DNA of 55,654 nt from contig LVLI01000414.1 of NCBI GenBank assembly GCA_001687465.1, positions 1 to 55,654 of the forward strand, read 5' to 3'. The stretch is from Halocafeteria seosinensis. Lineage: Eukaryota; Sar; Bigyra; Bicosoecida. A program made the position numbers and the translations under genes. The notes under the pieces are model-generated. The model was given only the letters and a program-made list of their open reading frames with translations, ran no database searches and had not been told where the DNA came from. Of this stretch, positions 46,520 through 55,654 are shown piece after piece; the first letter of the stretch is position 1; each line of letters begins with the position of its first letter.

Positions 46520-47097
46520 TGAGACCGAAAAACTCTTCACCTGATGTACGTAGAGCTATGCTGATTACGATTTAACACTACAACGTTGTACGTCGTACCC
46601 GTGTAAACTGTAGCACATCTGTCATCGGCTTTCCCGCTTGGTGAAAGTAGCAGTGTCTCACCTCCAGTTCGTTCGCTGCTCTTGATTTTCGTGTATTGCG
46701 ATTTTTTCGACCAGTACAGCAATGAGGAATCTGTCCAACCCTTAGATGGCTAGTTCTTCCAAGAATGTAAAGCATCTTCACCTCTGGAACATAGTCCGAC
46801 AGAGCAATGTCAACCTACAAATCATTACTAAACGTTACATCAACATTTTCGTTTTGCATTCTTCGGTTTCTCGTACAACGAGCTGCAAGTTACCGAGTTG
46901 GTTCCAGAATCGTGACTCACTTTAGTCTAGACTCGAGTTGTGAAGTCCAGGGGGCAAATCTTTGTTTTGATCATCCAACAAGACTGTGCCAAGTTTATTC
47001 GCCCTGAAAAGTACTCCTACGATTGGTTGTGCACAAAGCTTTGGTTCATATCTGCCTCTTGTGTTTGCCGAAAAGAGTAGCAAAGCGTCGTAATAAT
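46520..47097. other. Unexplained interval between F-box-like and LYR genes
   Basis: About 0.58 kb. One plus-strand frame is open for roughly 55 codons from about 46613 to 46752 and might be a further F-box-gene exon, but I could not connect it with a valid donor and phase. Confidence 0.3.
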
Positions 47098-47409
47098 ATG
47101 TCCGGGTATACAGGAAGACAAGTGCTGAGTCTCTACCGCTCGCTCTTACGCGTACGTCCATATGTCTAATGATAACATGGTAGTATCCTGTGTTGTATTA
47201 TTCATGTGCAGGAAGCAAGAAGGCTGCCCACGCTCCATAGGAGGCAATGGGCGGAAGAGAAAATTAAGAGCGAATTCCGATCAAACATTCACATCCAGGA
47301 GCAAGAAGCTAGGGACAACCTGACTAAGTACGCAGAAACTATGCTCGAAGAACTTGAGGCCAAAAGAAAGTATTTACAAGAACTTGAGGATTCCGGCTTC
47401 GGTTTATGA
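47098..47409 (+). CDS. LYR-motif mitochondrial assembly factor
   Basis: Exons 47098-47151 and 47212-47409 give 83 residues; intron 60 nt with GTACGT donor. The N-terminus reads QVLSLYRSLLREARRLP, the canonical LYR motif followed by basic helix, then KIKSEFRSN and a long charged helix. LYR proteins of this size (for example ISD11/LYRM4 or SDHAF1) act in mitochondrial Fe-S cluster biogenesis and respiratory complex assembly, usually with acyl carrier protein. The exact member cannot be assigned. The stop is 20 nt from the convergent ARP2 stop. Confidence 0.85.
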
Positions 47410-47429
47410 TATGCGGATGAGAAATCATC

Positions 47430-48761
47430 TTATCGTTTGGCACCTTCAATAAGCCGGTCGATGCCTTGTTCTTCGTAATCGGCTTTCTTCATCCAGAATT
47501 TGTCGTTCTCCGCGAAGATATCCCCAAGTAGGGCAGCGCCCATGTACACTAGATGTTTCCGCCGAGGAGGGTCCTCGATTCGCAGCTTGAACTTGGTGAG
47601 CCGGTTTTCATCACCCTTGAGCACCTCTTTTAGGTAGCGGTTTTGGATATCATGCTCCAAGCGCGACGGTAGTCCCGGGTACATAGTACTACCCCCTGAG
47701 AGTACAATACTGCGATAGAACGCGGTGCGCAGATCAATATCGGCACTTTGTATAACGTCGAATACCAAGTCCGATATGCCAGGGGATTCGCAATCTATTA
47801 GAGATGGTTGAAAGAGAGCTTCTGACGCCTCGTATCGTTCTCGGCCGATCTTGATCGTCCTTCCATCTGGTAATGTATAATTCTTCACTAATACGGTTGT
47901 CTCTTGGGCTAGTTTGCGTTCTTCCGCTGGATCCCTCGCCACGTAACACATTTTTTCTTTAAGCTCTTGAATTGTTTGGAAATCCGCTGTCCTGTTGAAT
48001 GCGTAGCCTCGGAGGAGCAACAGTTTAATGAGATATCTAGTCAAGTGCCTTCCCGCTACATTCAATCGCTTAGTAAGGTTCTCTGGGACATAGCCATCAT
48101 ATACGCAAACAACGTGTGTTACACCGTCTCCTGAGTCTACTACTACCCCGGTCGTCAAACCTGCAAGGACGCCCACGAAATCTCGATTACATTACATCAA
48201 TCTACCGAGCAGACCAGAAATTCGTACCCTGAGCATATAAAGTCAGCATAGCTTGTATTGACACATGCACGGAGTCAAATTCGTATTTTTCAAACATTGT
48301 TTGCACCATTCTTGATCTGTTTTCTTTGCGGTTCAAGGGAGCTTCCGTGAGTAAAATGTTTTTGCCTCTGGTTTCCACTTGCAACTTATCGTGGAATGTA
48401 TAATTCCACAGGTATTCCATGTCCTCCCAGTTAGTGACCACTCCATTCTCGATTGGATATTGAATTTCCAATGCCTGTCTAGCAGCGGCAGCTTCATCTC
48501 CCACCATGATATCTTTGATGGGGATATCCCCAATGACATCTTCTTCCGCTCGTAAGACAGGGCGTCCAACCATCGAAGGGAACACATGCCGAGGGATATT
48601 TTCACCGGCGAAACCACATTTGACAAACTGTAAGTTTTCAAAGACACCATGAAACCAAAAAGGAAATGAATAAAGAGGGCTTTGCGCTTTGTAAAAGACA
48701 GTTCAAGAAAGCTTACCCCGGTGCCATTGTCGCAGACAATGGTATCTCCTGCTACTGCCAT
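47430..48761 (-). CDS. ARP2: Actin-related protein 2 (Arp2/3 complex)
   Basis: Exons 48761-48717, 48627-48228 and 48160-47430 join to 391 residues, the expected length. Seen: [79 protein letters not shown] and [17 protein letters not shown]. The last motif and the [10 protein letters not shown] block are specific to ARP2 rather than actin or ARP3. ARP2 forms the branched-actin nucleator with ARP3 and five further subunits in the cytoplasm. Its presence indicates actin-driven motility or endocytosis. Confidence 0.97.
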
Positions 48762-49149
48762 ACTCCCCTAATCCAAGAGACACAATCCCTAAGAGAAAAG
48801 CTCAGTCAGTGCAAACGACAAAAGGAATATCATAATTACTATCCATGATCTTCATTAAACTGTATGCAATGCATGCCGATGCCGAGGTATCAAGTTTGTT
48901 TTGTTTTGATAAGTCGAAGCAATGTTTGCTCTTTTGGCCCAAAGTTTTTGGGGCGTCCTACTTCAAGTTGGGGTCAAGACTCTGTTGATAGGCTTATGGA
49001 GCATTATCGTGATGTAAGAGTGGGAGCTTATGCACTATCTGATTGCTAATTGTATACGGAAGTAGGTGAACGAAGGGTCTTGTATACCTCTGCACGGTAT
49101 CGACGCATTTATAGCCTGGTTGGAGGGCAGAAATCACGCTGGATGAAAT
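48762..49149. other. Divergent promoter region ARP2 / PH-FYVE
   Basis: 0.39 kb between divergent start codons; no motif recognised. Confidence 0.5.
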
Positions 49150-51444
49150 ATGGCTCAACCCGCACGACGCAATGTGTCGTTTGGAGCTGATGAGGAGGAG
49201 GAGTACGACTTGAACAACAACTCGGGATTTGTAAGCCATCAATCCGTGGCATTTTCACCGCAACGAGGCCAGGACTACCAGCGAATCACTTCGTCCACCT
49301 GGCCGACTGTCAATGGCAACATATTGCCTGTGAAACGGAAAGCAGTTGATTACTCTGAAGATTCCGATATTTGCGGCACATTGGGAAAAGTGGGAAAATG
49401 GAGAGGCAAGCCTGCACGCTACTTTGTTGTCAAACCGGCGACAGTGCTCCTCTATTATAAGGACAAGGAGGACATGGAACCGGAAGGGTGTGTTATTGTG
49501 GATGACATGAGAGCGACATCGGCCTACGACGACGAAGCAGAGTGTACGTTTCCACAGTCAAAAAGTTTGTAGCGAAAGGCGATGGTCACTAAATATGTTT
49601 TTGCTGATGTGTTTGCAGCTGGGAAATCTGAAGGATCCCGAAAGGAGCAGCGCCAAGCCCATAAGAAGAAATCCACGATTGTGCTCTCACCAGCTCTTGT
49701 TTCCCAAAAGCAAGTTGAGGAAGATGACGAAGAGAAGTCCCAAACAAAAAAAGTTAAAAAGTTTGTCCTCCGGGCACAGGACGAGCAAACGGCAGAAAAA
49801 TGGATCGGAGCGTTTAATGCTGCGGTAGGGCAAAAGCGCCGGAGAAGGCGCTCTTCCATGAAGAAGAGCGGTGGTTTATCCCGATTCGGAAAGGCTGTGC
49901 AGGAGAAGATGCACCAAATGAAGAAACAAAAGGCTGGACTAGGTGGTTTAGGAGGGGATGTGTCAGACGAGAAGTACAACAAGTTGCTTTCCAAGTACAA
50001 AGAGTTAGTTGGATCCTATAAAGAACTAGCGCTACAGCAATCGAAACTGATTAAAGTTGTGAAGGTGACAAAAATATTGAAAGATGTCATGTGGGAGGCC
50101 AACTCGGCTATGCGGTCAATTTTTCGGGAGCTCGGTGTTCCCCTATCGTCGATAGACGAGGACAGAGTACACATATTGCGCCAAATCTTGCCGCAGGATC
50201 TTGCGATGAAGTGCACGGAGTTGATCTCGTCTTGCCAATACTTGCGCCGTCTTCTTGGTGATAAGCAGTTTATAAGACATTTTATACAGCGATATATGAC
50301 GAAAGTGGCCGACGACGATACAACAGGAGTCATACCATCTAGTGGGTCTCTGCACTTCACGCGCTTTCTTTCCCACCTCATTTTGGGAGACGGGTATCAA
50401 GAGGACAGTTTGGTTGATCTCGCAAAAGAGGTCGTCGACAATCCAACCGTTGCAAAAGATATGCGTGCCTCAGTCCAGTCTATCCTTGCATCGTGGGCTG
50501 CTTTATTCCCGTCATCTGCGGGATCATTGTTACGATCCTTGGGCGATTCAGTGGACGTATGGGATTATGCATCTGTTACTGGTAAAGACGAAGAATATGA
50601 ATTAAGTCACTCCGTGCTGCATGCCTCATCTAAGCAGCATAACCAGCTGGAGAAAGACTCCCAGTTCTACAAAAAAGTTCTTGAATACAGAAAGAGCAGT
50701 AGTCGGAGAGAAGGCTACGAACCTATGAACTCCAGTGGTGTAGCCGCACAAAATCTCGTATCAGCGTTTGCAACGGCGGTATTACTGCATGATGAGCACC
50801 CCGACTATCCCCTGGAGACTGCATTACGGGATTATCTCGCGCTTTATGATCCTGCCAAAGTTCGCAAGGTTCCTCGTATACTGGAACACTTCGAGCATGA
50901 CGAAACAAAGCTAGTTGCCCACTTAGAAAGGAAATACCGCAGACCTTTTCGTGTTCCGTATCTGCCCCTGTCGAGACTGCCGTTTGCTCCCGGAGTACTA
51001 CTCCGTCCGCATTGGAGTGCTCATCATTGGGCCCAGTTCAACGATCTATATCAAGGTGACCCAGACAATTTCGAAAAGGAAGGCAGTCTCGATGATGAAG
51101 AGGATGATGACGATGATGAATCAGTTACACTTGATTTCGGAGACGGTGTACGACTTGATTTGGACCTCACCCACGAGGACCAAGATAGCAGTCTCGACTC
51201 GGCCAAAGTTGACACAGTTCCAGGGGTCCCAAACTATGGAGACCAGGAAGAATGGGTTCCCAACGATTCCGTCAATCGTTGCTCTGTATGTTGTCAGGAA
51301 TTCTCTGTGTCGTCGCGAAAGCATCATTGCAGAGCATGCGGAAGGGTGGTTTGTCATGATTGTAGTAAGCACGAAGTTCCTCTGCCAGAGTTCGGCTACT
51401 GGCATAAAGTGCGTCAGTGCGATGACTGCGTCAAGCTTTTATAA
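49150..51444 (+). CDS. PH-FYVE phosphoinositide-binding protein
   Basis: Exons 49150-49543 and 49619-51444 join to 739 residues. The intron splits a PH domain (GTLGKVGKWRGKPARYFVV, VLLYYKDKED, then FVLRAQDEQTAEKWIGAFN). A basic stretch and long helical middle region follow, with no recognised family; around 51080-51120 is an acidic run. The C-terminal FYVE finger is complete: WVPND, RCSVCCQEFSVSSRKHHCRA, CGRVVCHDCS and VRQCDDC, giving eight zinc ligands, the WxxD motif and the R-K-H-H-C-R basic patch for PI3P binding. Expected on early endosomes or phagosomes. Convergent with RPL7. Confidence 0.92.
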
Positions 51445-51586
51445 GACCAAATAATGAAATATAAACCTAAAAAAATATCATACAAAAGATAGTCGTGCTG
51501 CGCTTAGTTTATTGTACAGTACAAGTTTTCGCGCTGGAATGGTAGTCGATGGTTTTTCCCCTTGTCTAACAAGCACAAAATGATAT

Positions 51587-52374
51587 CTAAAGCATTCTAC
51601 GAACCAATTTATTGATCTCATGCTCGCGTAATCCAGCGTCACCGCCTTCGTTGTAGTGCAATAATTTTCTGTTAAACCCTCCGTTAGGCGAAGAAAGCTT
51701 GAATGGCCACAGGAAGTTGTTGGCTTCCTTGAATGCCGGGCCAACGGTGTACAGTTCGTGGATAAGATCCTCGATACAAATTATATCCTTATGGCCCAAA
51801 GCATTCTCGATCACGCTGTTGTCGGTAATAGGGACACGCTGTTTCCTCACTTTTGCGTAACCACGCTTATACACGAGTTCCTTTACAGTTTTCAAACTAG
51901 GATAACCCCAAGCAATGTAAGGTACAATCAGCTGGAGCATTTGCAACGTAGCCTTGTTCAGACGGACCAAGACAGCATTGTTGACCTGACGAAGACGGAG
52001 GAGCTGGAGAATTTTGCGGACCTTGGGAGATACGCCCAAGATACCTTTGATGCGTACAACGAGCGCAAGCTTCGCTTCGGGCTCCACGTAAAAGTTGCCG
52101 GTCTTCTTGGCCATGCGTCTCATGTTGACCAAAGAGCGCTCGGCCTGCCTGTACTCTCGTACATAGCGCTCGGCGCGCTTAAACATTTCACCGCGCTTGG
52201 CTTTGTTCTTCTGCAGCAGAAAGATATTCAATGCATGTGTTTCTCGCGATTCAAAGTAAAAGCTTATTATTTTGCTTTGGTCGTACCTTCTTCATCTCCT
52301 CCTTGACAGCAGCCTGCTTCTGGCGGCGTTCCTCATTGGCCTTGCGCTTCTTGAGAACGCTTGCAGGGACATGA
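51587..52374 (-). CDS. RPL7: 60S ribosomal protein L7 (uL30), first exon not found
   Basis: Exons 52374-52287 and 52210-51587 give 29 plus 207 residues. The first reads [17 protein letters not shown], the usual RPL7 N-terminus; the second has [50 protein letters not shown] and the closing [20 protein letters not shown]. The first called exon enters with phase 2 after a CTTTGCAG acceptor and lacks an ATG, so a tiny start exon (ATG plus two bases) must lie upstream, as is common in ribosomal protein genes. I could not place it with confidence; weak GT donors exist near 52440-52460. Confidence 0.95.
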
Positions 52375-52927
52375 CTGCAAAGCGAAACACAAAATATAAA
52401 GAAAATCGAAACACATATGGATCAAACACCGCCTCTTGTAACCCAGACAGACAGTAGAAGGCCTAACATCGCGGCCTCTCTCTCTCTGGATAAGGTCTCG
52501 TATACAGGGCTTAAAGTCCCATCAAAGCTCGGATTATCCCCTTGCAGACACTATGTGAGAAACCCTCAATGCACAATGTATAGTTAACCATATATACCAT
52601 CTGAGTAGTCATATATCTCGAGGAAAACATGGCAGAGGACCTCCGGCCCCAAGAAAATACAAAAAAGGGCGAGGAAAACTGCAAAGGGGGCACTTAGGGG
52701 AAGCATCGCTACGGGGACGCCTCAAGGCACAGACACCTACGTTGCCTTCTTGTCCAACTCGGATAGTGTCAGAATATTAGAGCTCATTTTGCTTTCTTTG
52801 CGTTGTCACTGGACCAAATAACCAGGGAGATCCTGTGAATACCTATATATAAAGCGCAGCACGATTGCTGAGCACAAAACCATCGACATCAAGGGGGTGG
52901 GTGCTTCCTCCCACCCTGGTGCGCACT

Positions 52928-52944
52928 CCGGGCGCTCAGCCCGG
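52928..52944. repeat. CCGGGC hairpin, copy 4
   Basis: Perfect 6-bp stem CCGGGC/GCCCGG with loop GCTCA, in the gene-poor region. A second inverted repeat (GGTGGG/CCCACC) lies just upstream. Confidence 0.65.
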
Positions 52945-54353
52945 TCTAACTTCAACCACCTGTGCTGAAGGCAGCCTGAAGCATTGCAGAAGCATGATGA
53001 GACACCACAGACTGAGACATGTTTTCTGCTTGTGTGGATTAAGCGCCGGAACGACCGGAGACTCGGTGGGTGATGTCGAACGGTCCCAGAGACTCTCAGT
53101 TCTGTCGCTTTAAGGAAGGGAGGCCGTAAACCAGATTAGAGATTCTTGTATTCGTTTTATTTTTCCGTCGATATAGCTCGTGACAATGAGTGTCGGTCCC
53201 CTGTTACGCTTGCTTATCAACAACGGGCGCTCATCCTACTACCACCTTTGCTGTTTCTGCGTCAGAAGTTACAGAAGATGCGGTGGTAAAACCCAGGGCT
53301 TTTATGAACACGCGAGGTTGCTGAAGCCCTTCGTGCCGCCGTGTAACCTGCGCTGAATTTCTCAATCTCTGCGGTGGGTGATATATCTGATAATGCTTCT
53401 CCGATCTATATCCGTGGATATCCACAGCTGTGGAAGGTAAGGAGGAAAACTCGGGTTGTGGAATTCTACAGATGGTGCTGAGGAAGACTCATGAGTCAAG
53501 ACCCAAGTTGTCGTCTGATATCCTACATGATTCCCCTGAATGAGGCGGCGACCAAACTCTCATGGAAGGACGGTAGCACTCCAAGGACTTAAAAAACAAG
53601 ACCGCGCTCACCCATTCCAACCAGGGCCGGAAAACATACCGGCACGAAACGTAAACCTGGGTGGTCACAGGCATAGGCCTCCTCCCACCGTAGATGTCTC
53701 AGTCTGGGCCAAACCATGACCCCGATGGTCGGAAACGTATACGTCAAGGAGCTTTTGCCCCTGAGCATCTAACATCACAAGATCTCCTCTATGACTCCCG
53801 GAAACACGAGGCTTCCAATCAACGTGGAAGCTCCATTCTGAAAGGGACCCAAGCATAATATCTCGCAACATATTGTGCCGGGAATTACGGAAGTCCCCAA
53901 TGCTTACCATAATCTTGCCCATCTGAAACTTCATCGCGAAGAAGGCAAGACTGACGGCTGCTTGGCACGGAGAGTGCCAAATCGTATAGGTAACGTTCTT
54001 CAGACATGGCGAGTACTTTGTAATGAGACAGAGTAAGGCCAGGGAACTGGCGATGGCACTCGGGTCGTACGTAGAACAGCCCCAGGGAAAGAAATTGGAC
54101 GTTGTCATCCTGGGCGACTCGAAACCAGGCTCTCGGAAAGGTGGGCTGTGGTGATGTGTGATGTGAAGCTCCGACCTGTGCTGCAGGCTGTGTACAGGCT
54201 GTGCAGACTTTTTGAGTCAGATACCGTCATGTACTCCTACTGTGGCCAGAGTAAGCCTGGTCCATGAAACCAGCGAATATAACGAGTTGGCTGGCTAGTT
54301 GTATATTAGGTTATGGACGTCCAGAGAAACTTTACTTTCTTTGATCCTGAAGT

Positions 54354-54475
54354 GGCTAAACGCCTTAATCATCAGGTTGACCCACCCGCACCACCCGCCA
54401 AGCCTGGGCGGGACCCGCACACAGCATTGATGGGCGCGTATTGCTTCAGTATACCTTATTGAATATGTTTTATAA
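54354..54475 (+). repeat. 122-bp direct repeat, copy 1
   Basis: Identical over 122 bp to 55098-55219. It contains an internal hairpin (CCCGCC, 6-nt loop, then GGGCGGG) and one copy of the ATCASSTTGACCC motif. The flanks differ on both sides, so the unit has defined ends. Confidence 0.95.
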
Positions 54476-55097
54476 CGTACCTTCCCGCGGGGGCGCGTGA
54501 AGGGGGTCCCGATGAAGGGTTTATTGCTAGAAACTTTGTTTGGGAAGTGGGTTTGATGTGAACTCTACCGGAGTAAGACGTGCTGTGTGATCAGTGACGC
54601 TACGCGACTACAGACACGTTGCAGTGGGATCTGTTTCTTGTGGACATTGTGTTACTACACCACACACATCCGGTCCAGCTCAGCCTTCGCGCTCCCTCAA
54701 ATCCACCGTTAGGGTGGGTACGTACCATGTTCACTCGGAGACCAAACAATTTATATTATACAATCCAGGAGTCTCCTCACCCAGTGGGGCTGTGTTCGTA
54801 CAACAGACAAATGCAACATATATTCATTTCCATGTTCTGTTTCCTTGCTATCCTTCATCAAGTTTGGCATCCGTAAGCTGACGAGTTCTTAACTCCTGGT
54901 TTGCTTTTTTGCCTAAGTGCCACCAAAACTCAACTGCCCTCCTCCCCTTGCTTCTCCCCTTGCTATGTTTTTTGTAGTTTGCTTGTTAACATCCTTATTT
55001 TGCCTGGCCTCCCCTTGCCCCCTTCGTGTTCCTCTTGCCATGCTTTTTGTAGTTTGTTGGGTAACCGGACAATCTTTTTTTTTTTGACCACCACCAC

Positions 55098-55219
55098 GGC
55101 TAAACGCCTTAATCATCAGGTTGACCCACCCGCACCACCCGCCAAGCCTGGGCGGGACCCGCACACAGCATTGATGGGCGCGTATTGCTTCAGTATACCT
55201 TATTGAATATGTTTTATAA
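55098..55219 (+). repeat. 122-bp direct repeat, copy 2
   Basis: Second identical copy, 744 bp downstream of the first and in the same orientation. Sequence to its right carries four more copies of the TTGACCC motif. Confidence 0.95.
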
Positions 55220-55289
55220 TGCTAATTATGTTTGCTTGTAAAATGAATTGCTGGAGCATGTCGTATGAAGTATGCTGCATGGGGGGTTC

Positions 55290-55567
55290 ATCACCTTGAC
55301 CCCGCCGCGGCCTGAGGAACATCACCTTGACCCAACCTCGTTACCATGGGTGCACTATCTGCTACTCAAATACATTGGATGACAGTACGAGGCCTCGAAT
55401 GACTTTGTCCAAAGAGCGTGAATATTAATGCAAAGCGGCATTTCGGAGCATGACCCCAGAGGTAGCGCTTGACCCCAGGCGGACCATGTTGACCGCCAAA
55501 TTGCACTCCAATAATCATCAGGTTGACCCAGCCAGACGACCGGGACAGCATCACCTTGACCCAGCCT
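55290..55567 (+). repeat. Cluster of ATCASSTTGACCC motifs
   Basis: Motif starts at 55290, 55321, 55517 and 55550, with two further copies inside the 122-bp repeats at 54371 and 55115. The central pair is CC or GG (ATCACC or ATCAGG before TTGACCC). All are on the plus strand. Related TTGACC fragments occur between them. Confidence 0.7.
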
Positions 55568-55654
55568 GTTTTGGCACGGAGGGAATTTCTCCGAGTGAGA
55601 CACATTGGATCTTAGTATGAGGGTTCCAATGGGCTTGTGTAAGCGGTGTAAGTA

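Larger units (their letters stand above)
52375..55654. other. Gene-poor, repeat-bearing region
   Basis: About 3.3 kb without a convincing gene. It holds the probable RPL7 first exon and promoter, a GC hairpin at 52928-52944, an unclassified minus-strand open frame at 54108-53665 (147 residues, ending with a phrase like GDLVMLDAQGQKLLDVYV, possibly mobile-element debris), two copies of a 122-bp repeat, an imperfect polypyrimidine duplication at about 54935-55066, and scattered TTGACCC motifs. Confidence 0.6.

Noticed and set aside
53665-54108. 147-codon minus-strand open frame
   Set aside because: Starts with ATG but has no recognised domain or clear splice context and lies in repeat-rich DNA; at most mobile-element debris.
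1-55654. CRISPR array, operons, bacterial promoters or phage genes
   Set aside because: The window is eukaryotic with spliceosomal introns; the only short regular repeats are coding repeats, a microsatellite and the motifs listed.

Overview
This window is nuclear DNA from a eukaryote, most likely a free-living or amoeboflagellate protist. I can resolve 22 protein genes with reasonable support, almost all of them split by short GT-AG introns (mostly 48-89 nt), with exon frames that join exactly. The genes are not organised into operons. The content (ARP2, a SPD-2/CEP192-like ASH protein, FANCJ, AGL-type glycogen debranching enzyme, an F-box/Sec7 protein, a PX-AGC kinase, a cyclic-nucleotide-gated-type channel) argues against a plant or a red alga and against bacteria, but I cannot name the lineage. 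One base (22416) is an N.

Layout, left to right. 1-293: the end of a small basic protein cut by the window edge. 1776-6156: a very repetitive large protein ending in an ASH/SPD-2-like domain. 7051-8763: a protein with three chromodomains. 9839-10363: the RRM of cyclophilin E without its cyclophilin domain, tail to tail with a FANCJ/BRIP1 helicase (10416-14051, minus). 14756-15295: PAM16. 15786-18919: a secreted or ER-lumenal glycosyltransferase fusion, tail to tail with a small acidic unknown protein (18935-19732, minus). 20070-22589 (minus): ABCG half-transporter. 23450-28791: glycogen debranching enzyme, tail to tail with a membrane-anchored GH63-like protein (28914-31082, minus). 31444-32289: CIA30-domain protein. 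32868-35008: zuotin/DNAJC2, tail to tail with a CNG/HCN-like channel (35081-37598, minus). 38032-39125: F-box + Sec7 protein. 40090-41865: cyclin, whose stop lies 1 nt from the stop of a PX-AGC kinase (41867-44034, minus). 45241-46158: DTW-domain tRNA/rRNA modification protein. 46207-46519: F-box fragment. 47098-47409: LYR protein, tail to tail with ARP2 (47430-48761, minus). 49150-51444: PH-FYVE protein, tail to tail with ribosomal protein L7 (51587-52374, minus). 52375-55654: gene-poor, repeat-bearing DNA with a perfect 122-bp duplication and a recurring TTGACCC motif.

The genome is compact. Seven convergent pairs have stop-to-stop gaps of about 1 to 142 nt, so their 3' UTRs must touch or overlap. 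About one third of the splice donors I could place read GTACG rather than GTAAG, and one intron is GC-AG. Most genes are unrelated housekeeping or signalling genes; the unusual parts are domain architectures (glycosyltransferase fusion, RRM-only PPIE, triple chromodomain), changed active-site motifs (DEGH in FANCJ, SYG channel filter, degraded GH63 acid motif, Sec7 without its glutamic finger) and an apparent case of coding repeat turned into intron. All intron calls are by eye from splice consensus plus reading frame and protein family fit; none has been checked against RNA.
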